In this document: piece after piece, positions 15,561-21,610 of the stretch
How the letters are laid out: each line of letters begins with the position of its first letter
Numbering within the stretch: position 1 is the first letter of the stretch
Origin: CAYHSR01 sp043821725
GTDB taxonomy: Bacteria; Patescibacteriota; Patescibacteriia; Magasanikbacterales; GWA2-37-8
DNA length: 23,210 nucleotides
Reading direction: 5' to 3'
Assembly: GCA_043821725.1 (NCBI GenBank)
Contig: JBDRCM010000019.1
Coordinates: 1 to 23,210, forward strand
Position numbers and translations under genes: made by a program
The notes under the pieces: model-generated
The model's database searches: none
What the model saw: only the letters and a program-made list of their open reading frames with translations
Told to the model about the DNA's origin: nothing

Positions 15561-15839
15561 ATGAATTTTAATGAAGAATATTATTCCGTACAATCTAAAG
15601 AGGACCCAACAGTCCTAACGGCTCATAATATCATATTAGAGAATAATACTATTTCCTGGTTAGATGAATCAGAGCATGAACGACTATTCACTATTAGAAA
15701 AATTATTAGTGATGATAATAATGAATTTATGTTTGAGAAAGATGTTGACGAAGGTGGAGGTGTGTATATGATAAAAAAACTTACCCGAGAATCTTACAAC
15801 AAATTGATAGATTTAATTGAGCAAAATCAGGATATGTAA
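15561..15839 (+). CDS. Small acidic protein, possible partner of the upstream gene
   Basis: A 92-residue protein rich in Glu and Asp (for example SDDNNEFMFEKDVDEGGG) with no signal peptide or membrane segment. It follows the 528-residue gene by 24 bases on the same strand and probably shares its transcript. Small acidic proteins directly after large effector-like genes are often immunity or chaperone partners; here that is inference from context only. No family is recognised and no Shine-Dalgarno site is present. Confidence 0.55.
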   Translation: MNFNEEYYSVQSKEDPTVLTAHNIILENNTISWLDESEHERLFTIRKIISDDNNEFMFEKDVDEGGGVYMIKKLTRESYNKLIDLIEQNQDM

Positions 15840-15951
15840 ATAGGATAAATGAATAGTTTATTTGGATAGAACAGGTGTAAATTCACTATTTATTTCATTA
15901 AATCATTAGGATAGCGGAAATTTAACGCAACACTAGTAGGTTGACGACTCC

Positions 15952-16018
15952 CCGCAGTTCGCAACGAAGTGAGTTTAAAGACTTACTTTTTGCTTTTGTT
16001 AAGGGAAATTTGTTTAGT
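15952..16018 (+). repeat. Right attachment-site repeat (attR-like)
   Basis: Matches 10557-10623 with one difference. Read on the minus strand, the repeat and the bases to its left (down to about 15922) encode NSLRCELRGVVNLLVLR and a stop. This is what the recombinase C-terminus would be in the excised circular form. Just left of and into the repeat, GTTGACGACTCCCCGCA (15940-15956) recurs as a 15/17 match at 18856-18872. Confidence 0.85.
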
Positions 16019-16435
16019 ACAAAAAGTACAATAAAAATACAGCCCGTAATAGGTTGTAAAGATTTTTTCCGTGCTTACTTGTTGTCTAAGTCAATAGCTA
16101 CACTGTTATATTATGTTTTGACGATTTTCTCAAATTTTGGTACTCTTACTGTAGAAAAAAGAATTTTTTACTTGAATTAAAGAGATTAGACATAAGACTA
16201 AAGAATTTTTAATTTCAAAAGAACTATCCCTGAGGCATTATGAAACTGGTTTGAGAGCAGTTGAGGGGCGGATCGAAGGTGTTGAAAATAATAAATATAA
16301 ATATGAAGCATGAATGTAGATCAATTTTGATTCACTGCATTGATTTCAGATTTATCAAATCAATAAGAAAGTGGATGGAGGAAGAAGTTGTTTTTTCAGA
16401 AATATTATAGTAAAGTCCATATTAATATATTCAAT
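16019..16435. other. Gene-free stretch before tRNA-Ser
   Basis: No supported gene. A short plus-strand frame without a start codon, about 16193-16312, reads ISKELSLRHYETGLRAVEGR and looks coding-like, so it may be a fragment of a lost gene. The rest is AT-rich chromosomal flank to the right of attR. Confidence 0.4.
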
Positions 16436-16522
16436 GGTGGAGTGGCCGAGTGGTTGAAGGCGCGACTCTCGAAAAGTTGTAAGGCAGAAATGTCTTCGTG
16501 GGTTCAAATCCCACCTCCACCG
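16436..16522 (+). tRNA. tRNA-Ser (anticodon CGA)
   Basis: An 87-base class II tRNA: acceptor GGTGGAG/CTCCACC, discriminator G, anticodon arm CGACT-CTCGAAA-AGTTG with anticodon CGA, a long variable arm, and T arm with GGTTCAAATCC. No CCA is encoded (CTC follows). It reads UCG codons. Confidence 0.95.
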
Positions 16523-16532
16523 CTCCGATTTT

Positions 16533-16558
16533 AAAACAGAGTTTAAAAGCTCTGTTTT
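16533..16558 (+). terminator. Terminator of tRNA-Ser
   Basis: AAAACAGAG (16533-16541) pairs with CTCTGTTTT (16550-16558) around an 8-base loop and continues into T residues. Confidence 0.85.
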
Positions 16559-16567
16559 TGTTTTATG

Positions 16568-16593
16568 TTAGCCTAGAATTAATGGTTCGGAAG
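16568..16593 (+). repeat. Left direct repeat/integration scar after tRNA-Ser
   Basis: TTAGCC followed by AATGGTTCGGAAG recurs at 17738-17758 with a 5-base length difference between the two blocks. The pair flanks the editing-domain and methyltransferase genes. On the minus strand it reads HFRTINSRLT-stop, sharing FRTI with the scar at 17707-17778, as if it were the end of a lost recombinase. Confidence 0.6.
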
Positions 16594-16743
16594 TGGTTTT
16601 TTAGGGTGAAAAATGAAGAAATAATTTGGCTAATTTTAGGTAAAATATTTTTAATCAAAAATATAGAGAGCGACTTTTGAACTAAAATTATTGCTAACAA
16701 TAACTAATTGTTATAAACTATAATCATTATTATTGATTATAAT

Positions 16744-17106
16744 ATGAGATTATTACGATTTGAAGGTAGTTTTGGTTATCAGAAAGATGAAGTTCATGAA
16801 GGCTTGATTCTATTTTGTAATTTTGAAGATTGGGATAATGAAAATATTTTTAAGAAAGCCATCAATGAGATTGATTTTTCTGAACATTATAATATTATAA
16901 TTGTTCCGTTTGCTCATTTAAGTGAAAACAAGTTAGATAAAAAGAAAGCACTTTCTTTATTTGATAGTTATGTCAGAATGTGCAAGAAAATTACTAACAA
17001 AAATATCATCACAAAACCATTTGGCAGGGAAACAGAATTTAATTTGACCGCACCAGCAGATGATAAGGCTATTCGCTTTATGCATTTTGATAAAAAATAT
17101 GCCTAA
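16744..17106 (+). CDS. Stand-alone archaeal-type threonyl-tRNA synthetase editing domain
   Basis: A 120-residue protein resembling the N-terminal editing domain of archaeal threonyl-tRNA synthetase (tRNA-Thr_ED family, D-aminoacyl-tRNA deacylase fold). The diagnostic strand-loop VPFAHLSENK and the later KPFGRETEFNLTAPADDKAIRFM match the family's PFAHLS and PFG...F motifs. Such domains hydrolyse mis-acylated tRNA. As a free protein it may deacylate Ser-tRNA(Thr) or D-amino-acid charged tRNA, or act on another ester; its location next to tRNA-Ser is suggestive but may be coincidental. A TATAAT at 16719-16724 could drive it. Its last 8 bases overlap the start of the methyltransferase gene, so they are coupled. 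No Shine-Dalgarno site. Confidence 0.75.
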   Translation: MRLLRFEGSFGYQKDEVHEGLILFCNFEDWDNENIFKKAINEIDFSEHYNIIIVPFAHLSENKLDKKKALSLFDSYVRMCKKITNKNIITKPFGRETEFNLTAPADDKAIRFMHFDKKYA

Positions 17107-17710
17107 TAAAATTAAAAGATTATACAACACAAGTTGTGCTGATTATGATCTGCATATGGAGAAAACTGGACATTATTTAGCTCAGGATAAAATTTTAGAA
17201 AAAATATTTAATTATATAGAAGAGCCAATTTTAGATGTTGCCTGTGGCACTGGTCATATTATTTCAAAACTATTAATAAATTTTAGCGATATAACGGGTA
17301 ATGACTTTTCTGAAGGCATGATACAGCTCGCTCATAATAAGTTAAAAAATGTTGTATTAATGGAACAAAATGCTGAAAGCATAGGTTTCAAAGATAAAAA
17401 ATTCAAAACTATTATATGTTGCAATTTTTTCTATTATACTCAAAATTATAAAAAAGCAATTGATAACTGGTCTTCATTATTGGAGGATAGAGGGAAAATC
17501 ATATTAATAGAAGAATATCCCTTCATTAAACCAAGTAGTAACGAGATGAATTCACACACAAGCGAGTTAATGAGCGTTATTAAACCTTTATCGATTAAGG
17601 AAATTATTAGTATAATAAAGGATAACAATTTTAATTTAGTAAATAAATGTAGAGTTCATATTAATAAAAAGCATGATCTGTATGGTCTTGTTTTTGAGAG
17701 TAAACATTAA
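17099..17710 (+). CDS. Class I SAM-dependent methyltransferase
   Basis: A 203-residue protein. The chosen ATG at 17099 overlaps the end of the preceding gene (ATGCCTAA); a longer frame to 17060 would overlap it further with no added domain. Motif I ILDVACGTGHI is followed by the acidic end of the next strand (ITGNDFSEGMIQLA), LMEQNAESIGFKDKKFKTII (motif II region) and a YYTQNYKKAI segment, all typical of the Methyltransf_11/25 group. The substrate is unknown; coupling with the tRNA-editing domain hints at tRNA or amino-acid chemistry, which is inference. Its stop is followed at once by a recombinase-tail-like scar (17707-17778) on the opposite strand. Confidence 0.85.
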   Translation: MPNKIKRLYNTSCADYDLHMEKTGHYLAQDKILEKIFNYIEEPILDVACGTGHIISKLLINFSDITGNDFSEGMIQLAHNKLKNVVLMEQNAESIGFKDKKFKTIICCNFFYYTQNYKKAIDNWSSLLEDRGKIILIEEYPFIKPSSNEMNSHTSELMSVIKPLSIKEIISIIKDNNFNLVNKCRVHINKKHDLYGLVFESKH

Positions 17711-17778
17711 TGAAATTGTAATTCGGCAACACCAAGATTAGCCAAAATGGTTCGGAAGCTGTCCCCGAATTCCCGCAG
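17707..17778 (-). other. Integration scar (recombinase-tail-like) B
   Basis: On the minus strand this reads LREFGDSFRTILANLG, continues VAELQFH, then stop. It has no start or body, as expected for an attachment site lying within the 3' end of a departed or decayed integrase gene. It contains CCCGCA (17772-17777) like the other scars and includes the right direct repeat 17738-17758. Confidence 0.45.
17738..17758 (+). repeat. Right direct repeat of the editing-domain/methyltransferase module
   Basis: TTAGCC and AATGGTTCGGAAG match 16568-16593. The 13-base block is identical in the two copies. Confidence 0.6.
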
Positions 17779-17813
17779 AAAGTTCCTAATTCCTAGTGTA
17801 TTAGGAACTTTTT
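17779..17813 (+). terminator. Strong terminator
   Basis: AAAGTTCCTAAT (17779-17790) pairs with ATTAGGAACTTT (17800-17811) around a 9-base loop, followed by TT. It separates the methyltransferase module from the next gene. Confidence 0.85.
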
Positions 17814-17860
17814 GATTTATATGTTATAATATTTATATACATTTTTTAATATTAAATAAT

Positions 17861-18832
17861 ATGGCTTTAAAAACATCAGAAAAAATAATCGACATAATTA
17901 AAAAAAGAAAACAGGTTAGTGGTAAATATCTTAGTGAAGTATTAAATATTGGCGACAGGGCAGTAAGGAAACAACTAAACAATTTATTAAAAGAAGGTAT
18001 TCTAGAAAAAATAGGGACGCCCCCTAAAGTTTTTTATTCAATAAATAAAGAAGAAAAACTTGAAAAAATTAAAATTATTAAAATTAATAAAAAAATAATT
18101 GATAATAATTATCTTATAATAACCCCTGCTGGTAAAATCAAAAAAGGTTTTGATGGTTTTATCTATTGGTGTAATAAACAAAATTTAAATATAAACAAAA
18201 CAGCTTTTGAATATATAAAAACTATTAAAAAATATAATAAATTTAAAAAAGACGGACTAATTAGTGGTTTAAGTAAGATGAATAATAGTTTTGAAAAAAC
18301 ATATTTAAATAAAGTATTTTATTTAGATTTTTATAGCATTGAAAGATTTGGAAAAACTAAATTAGGACAACTATTGCTTTATTCTAAACAAAGTCAAAAC
18401 AAAGATTTAATAAAAGAATTATCATTAATTATAAAACCAAAAATAGATAAATTAATTAAAACCTTTAAAATAGATGCTCTCGCTTTTATTCCACCAACTG
18501 TTAAAAGAGAGGTTCAGCTAATGAAAGAAATAGAAAAAAACCTAAAATTAAAAGTTAATAAAATAAATTTAATAAAGGTTAAAAATGAAATAACTGTTCC
18601 TCAAAAAACACTAAGTAAGATTAATGACAGAATTAAAAATGCTAAAGACACCATAGTCGTTGACTATGACAATCAACATAAAAATATTTTATTAATAGAT
18701 GATGCAATTGGCTCTGGTGCCACATTAAATGAAACTGCTAAAAAAATTAGGGAATTAAAAATATCCAAAAATATCATTGGTTTAGCAATAACTGGAAGTT
18801 TTAAAGGTTTTGATGTTATTTCTGAAATTTAA
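17861..18832 (+). CDS. Winged-helix protein fused to a phosphoribosyltransferase-like domain
   Basis: A 323-residue, very Lys- and Ile-rich protein. Residues 1-62 form a winged helix (GKYLSEVLNIGDRAVRKQLN, LLKEGILEKIG). Residues about 150-323 resemble a ComFC-type phosphoribosyltransferase: FYSIERFGKTKLGQLLLYSK, LAFIPPTVKREVQLMKEI, and the PRPP-binding loop ILLIDDAIGSGATLNETA (276-293) with its two Asp residues intact. A DNA-binding plus PRTase arrangement recalls PurR-like regulators that sense PRPP, and ComFC-like proteins tied to DNA uptake; which applies is unclear. A TATAAT at 17825-17830 gives a leader of about 24 bases without a Shine-Dalgarno site. It stands alone between a terminator and a scar. 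Confidence 0.8.
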   Translation: MALKTSEKIIDIIKKRKQVSGKYLSEVLNIGDRAVRKQLNNLLKEGILEKIGTPPKVFYSINKEEKLEKIKIIKINKKIIDNNYLIITPAGKIKKGFDGFIYWCNKQNLNINKTAFEYIKTIKKYNKFKKDGLISGLSKMNNSFEKTYLNKVFYLDFYSIERFGKTKLGQLLLYSKQSQNKDLIKELSLIIKPKIDKLIKTFKIDALAFIPPTVKREVQLMKEIEKNLKLKVNKINLIKVKNEITVPQKTLSKINDRIKNAKDTIVVDYDNQHKNILLIDDAIGSGATLNETAKKIRELKISKNIIGLAITGSFKGFDVISEI

Positions 18833-18855
18833 TACTATAATTTAGTTCGAATAAT

Positions 18856-18872
18856 GCTGACGACACCCCGCA
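18856..18872. other. Integration scar C
   Basis: GCTGACGACACCCCGCA matches 15 of 17 bases at 15940-15956 beside attR. On the minus strand, codons from here to 18838 read LMRGVVSIIRTKL and stop, parallel to LRGVVNLLVLR-stop at attR. This suggests a related recombinase once ended here. Confidence 0.5.
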
Positions 18873-19014
18873 TTAATAAAAACTTCATAAGTTTTCCAAA
18901 ATTATACCTAACCACAGGTATTCTTTGGTTCCAAAGCGTTAAATTAAGCTGATGACTATTTTAGCTAATTTAGCATAATTTGATTTTGGGGAGCTTGGGA
19001 ATGGAGTATTTAAC

Positions 19015-19043
19015 TTGACAATCGTCTAAAAATCGTATATAAT
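19015..19043 (+). promoter_or_regulatory. Perfect consensus promoter of the Fic gene
   Basis: TTGACA (19015-19020) and TATAAT (19038-19043) with a 17-base spacer. Transcription near 19050 leaves a leader of about 22 bases without a Shine-Dalgarno site. Confidence 0.85.
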
Positions 19044-19071
19044 AAGTCTATGCAATATTAATAAATACCTT

Positions 19072-20103
19072 ATGTTTAAGCCAAAATATATCATAAATAA
19101 TGATATATTATTTAATATTAAAAGAATAGCCGAGTTGGTAACTGAATTAAATAATAGAAATTTACCTAAAATAGTTCTGCTAAAATTAATTAAAAAAGCG
19201 AACGAGATTTCAGCCTTTTCTTCAACTAGTATTGAAGGTAATCCTTTGCCTCTTTCTGAGGTGAAAAAAATATTAAAAACAAAACCAGAACATATTAGGG
19301 ACACCGAAAAAGAGGTACTAAACTATAATCAAGCTCTTGTTAAACTAAACAAACTCATTGAGAAAAAAGATAAGACATTTAATTTATCTTTAATTTTAGA
19401 TATTCATAAACTAGTCATGCAGGATTTAATACAAAAATACCGTTGTGGTAAACTGAGAACAGAACCAGTGTTTGTGAACAATCCTAAGATACACAAAACC
19501 GTCTATTGGCCACCCGATCACCATGACGTACCTGAATCAATGAATCGGCTTATAGAATTTGTTAACAAAAACAAGGATAAAATCGACCCTTTAATATTAG
19601 CTGGAATTTTTCACAAACAGTTTGTTATTATTCATCCTTTTATGGACGGTAATGGTAGAACTGTTAGATTAGCCACCAAAATATTATTAGCAAATATGGG
19701 ATTAAATACTTTTAATTTATTTAGTTTTGAAAATTATTACAATAAAAATATTGATAAGTATTTTAATAATGTAGGTGAATTGAATAATTATTATGATATT
19801 GAAAATAAAATTGATTTTACCAGTTGGTTAACATATTTTACTGATGGCATTATAGATGAATTATTAAGAGTGGGAAAAGAATTAAAACAACAAAATATTA
19901 CTCCCAATGAACAACTCAGTGAACATCAAGAAAAAATAATTAAATATATGAAAAAGCATGGATACATCACTGACAGACTTTATTCAAAGATAACCGACAG
20001 AGCTAAGCCAACTCGACATTTGGATTTTAAGGATTTAATTGAGAGAGGGATAATTGAAATGCATGGCAAAGCTAGGGCAACTTATTATAAGTTAAAAAAT
20101 TAA
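19072..20103 (+). CDS. Fic family protein (putative AMP-transferase) with winged-helix tail
   Basis: A 343-residue protein. The Fic active-site motif HPFMDGNGRTVR (188-199) is complete, with the catalytic His188. The N-terminal SSTSIEGN (50-57) is the inhibitory (S/T)xxxE(G/N) helix that keeps class II Fic enzymes in check. The flap region GKLRTEPVFV precedes the core. Residues about 275-343 form a winged helix (LSEHQEKIIKYMKKHGYI, FKDLIERGIIEMHGKARATY), common in Fic proteins that may bind DNA. It likely transfers AMP or another nucleotide part to a protein target; the target is unknown. It has its own consensus promoter and lies between two integration scars, so it probably arrived as a single-gene module. 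Confidence 0.92.
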   Translation: MFKPKYIINNDILFNIKRIAELVTELNNRNLPKIVLLKLIKKANEISAFSSTSIEGNPLPLSEVKKILKTKPEHIRDTEKEVLNYNQALVKLNKLIEKKDKTFNLSLILDIHKLVMQDLIQKYRCGKLRTEPVFVNNPKIHKTVYWPPDHHDVPESMNRLIEFVNKNKDKIDPLILAGIFHKQFVIIHPFMDGNGRTVRLATKILLANMGLNTFNLFSFENYYNKNIDKYFNNVGELNNYYDIENKIDFTSWLTYFTDGIIDELLRVGKELKQQNITPNEQLSEHQEKIIKYMKKHGYITDRLYSKITDRAKPTRHLDFKDLIERGIIEMHGKARATYYKLKN

Positions 20104-20111
20104 TATTTTGG

Positions 20112-20148
20112 CTAACTAGCGTTCCCAAATCGTCCCAGGCTTCCCGCA
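20112..20148 (-). other. Integration scar D
   Basis: On the minus strand the bases read LIAGSLGRFGNAS and stop, with no start or upstream body. CCCGCA (20143-20148) is shared with the scars at 15952, 17772 and 18867. It closes the Fic module. Confidence 0.4.
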
Positions 20149-20218
20149 ATTAAAATTAGCCCAAACAAGCTATTTTTGGTATACTTAGTATGTATATTAT
20201 TTGTTTTGAATTTATTAT

Positions 20219-20422
20219 ATGCCTTTAAAACAGCTTCAAATAGTGGAAAAAATAAAATCTCTTGTCTCTAATATTGTATTGTCAAAAAAGCAAATTGTAG
20301 ATGAGGCAAAGAAAAATGCTGAAGAACACCGATTAATTAATCAAAAACAGGAAAGAGAAGATAAAATTAGAATTGAGCACGCAGTTAAAGAATTGCAACA
20401 AGAAGACAAAAAAACAGGATAG
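20219..20422 (+). CDS. Small charged coiled-coil protein
   Basis: A 67-residue protein made almost entirely of charged helix (VDEAKKNAEEHRLINQKQER, IRIEHAVKELQQEDKK), with no signal peptide or membrane segment. A TATACT about 40 bases upstream could be its -10 element. It lies after scar D and before the hairpin repeat at 20452. The function is unknown and no family is recognised. Confidence 0.5.
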   Translation: MPLKQLQIVEKIKSLVSNIVLSKKQIVDEAKKNAEEHRLINQKQEREDKIRIEHAVKELQQEDKKTG

Positions 20423-20451
20423 CTCTCATTAGCACATACCTCAGTGTAATA

Positions 20452-20545
20452 TAAAATACCCCGCGGTCTTGCCACGGGGTAGAGTCGCAGACATTATGCC
20501 TTTTGACCTGATACCCTGTGCTCTTGGCACAGGGAGGGGTTCATT
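20452..20545 (+). repeat. Full copy of the two-hairpin dispersed repeat
   Basis: The order is TAAAATACC, a hairpin around GGTCTTGCCA with CCCCG/CGGGG arms, a spacer ending in TGAT, a second hairpin CCCTGTGC/GCACAGGG, then AGGGGTTCATT. The same order occurs in reverse at 22872-22954 with different stem bases, and the last 24 bases recur at 7477-7500. It is a non-coding family, possibly REP/MITE-like. Confidence 0.75.
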
Positions 20546-20618
20546 ATATGGTCTTAGTTTGCATTCCAACTCTCATAATTTGTTGTGAGCAAGAAGCGCA
20601 AAAACACAGATGCTATTA

Positions 20619-21338
20619 TCACTTTTTATCCATTTGTTTTTCAGCAAGCTTTGTTTCTTTTTGGATTTCTTTTTCTTCTTCTTTTATGGCCTTGTCAGCC
20701 ACTCTTCTTTTAATGGACAAGTTCATTAGTGAGAATACAATAACTCCGGCAAACATTATCCCGGCCAGATTTATTAAGAACAAAGAAGATGCTGCTGTTA
20801 TGACAGTCCAGTCCAAACGGGCAATTCCGATTCCGCATACAGCCAAAGGAGGAATAAGAGCAACTGAAATGGCGATTCCGGTTAAACTTTCATTTAAATG
20901 CGTCTTAATGATTGCGAATGAAGCGGCCAAGCCGGCTATTATGGCAATTGCCGCGTAGGCGAGCGACGGTTGAGCTGCACTGATAAGTGCAGATGAATAA
21001 TTGCCGCCCAATGGATCGGCGAAAAGAGTTACAAGAGCGGATGCAGTTAATCCCATGGCGATTGATTTTAAGATTGTAAAGATTGATCGCCTTATAATTT
21101 CCCTGCTTGCCATTACAACGCCGAGAGCCAAGCTCATTATTGGATAGAGTATGGGCGCTATGAGCATACTTCCTATAACCACCGTTATATTGTTTATCAA
21201 AATTCCAAATGTGGCCATTAGTACAGACAGGATAATCATTAGAAAAAATTCCTGCCTTGGAGTGCTGTCTGTCATCAAATTTTTTATTGCCTCTGATTTG
21301 TCTTTTTCTTCAAGATTGTTAAACAGTATTATTTGCAT
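20619..21338 (-). CDS. DUF389 family membrane protein
   Basis: A 239-residue protein from ATG 21338, preceded by AGGAT; an upstream ATG at 21383 lies in a hairpin-rich leader and adds no domain. After a short cytoplasmic N-terminus, five or six hydrophobic helices follow: FFLMIILSVLMATFGILI, VVIGSMLIAPILYPIMSLAL, FTILKSIAMGLTASALVTLF, LAYAAIAIIAGLAASFAII, GIAISVALIPPLAVCGIGI and SLFLINLAGIMFAGVIVFSL. The IGSMLIAPILYP motif is typical of DUF389. The C-terminus is a charged helix rich in Glu and Lys. The family's function is unknown; transport is often suspected. The gene is convergent with the repeat at 20452 and lies in the same orientation downstream of the EamA-kinase gene, but with its own leader. 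Confidence 0.85.
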   Translation of the reverse strand: MQIILFNNLEEKDKSEAIKNLMTDSTPRQEFFLMIILSVLMATFGILINNITVVIGSMLIAPILYPIMSLALGVVMASREIIRRSIFTILKSIAMGLTASALVTLFADPLGGNYSSALISAAQPSLAYAAIAIIAGLAASFAIIKTHLNESLTGIAISVALIPPLAVCGIGIARLDWTVITAASSLFLINLAGIMFAGVIVFSLMNLSIKRRVADKAIKEEEKEIQKETKLAEKQMDKK

Positions 21339-21354
21339 ATCCTTTTTATTAGAA

Positions 21355-21394
21355 GCCCGCGAACACCCTTTTGCTTGCGGCATGGTAAGCGGGC
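21355..21394. promoter_or_regulatory. Hairpin in the leader of the DUF389 gene
   Basis: GCCCGC (21355-21360) pairs with GCGGGC (21389-21394) and lies 17 bases before the preferred start codon of the minus-strand DUF389 gene. The sequence is much more GC-rich than its surroundings and resembles the dispersed hairpin repeats in style (GAGGGG follows on the minus-strand 5' side), though no full match is seen. Confidence 0.4.
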
Positions 21395-21610
21395 ACTTTT
21401 ACCCCTCGGCTTGTTGCGGAGTCGGGTTTATTTTGATTTATATAATAATAATATCAGTTTTAACAAAAAAATCAATGGAATTTTACCGCAAGCCCTGTAT
21501 TTTCAAAAAAGCGCTCTTATAATCCATAAGACGTTTTTTTTCGTAAAGGGGTTGACAAATCAATATATTGTTGTTTTGCGGCTTTATAATTTAAGATTCA
21601 ATTATTTGCT

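Larger units (their letters stand above)
10557..16018. mobile_element. Integrated element at tRNA-Asp (about 5.4 kb, decayed)
   Basis: The segment is bounded by 67-bp direct repeats (10557-10623 and 15952-16018). A broken large serine recombinase lies next to the left repeat, with its 3' end running through it into the tRNA. Cargo: TrmB-like regulator (11405-12190), radical SAM/SPASM enzyme (12370-13413), 53-residue coiled coil (13737-13898), possible ADP-ribosyltransferase-like protein (13950-15536) and small acidic protein (15561-15839). With the catalytic part of the recombinase missing, the element is probably immobile unless helped in trans. Confidence 0.75.

Noticed and set aside
16498..16680. 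Plus-strand frame of 60 codons
   Set aside because: It starts inside tRNA-Ser and runs through its terminator and the scar, so it is not a gene.
15841..20170. Integron-type cassette array with attC sites
   Set aside because: The modules share orientation and a CCCGCA motif, but no paired attC core sites and no IntI-type integrase are visible. Recombinase-tail scars explain the motif better.
20518..20958. Plus-strand frame of 146 codons
   Set aside because: It is antisense to the DUF389 gene and to its hydrophobic codons, and begins inside a non-coding repeat.
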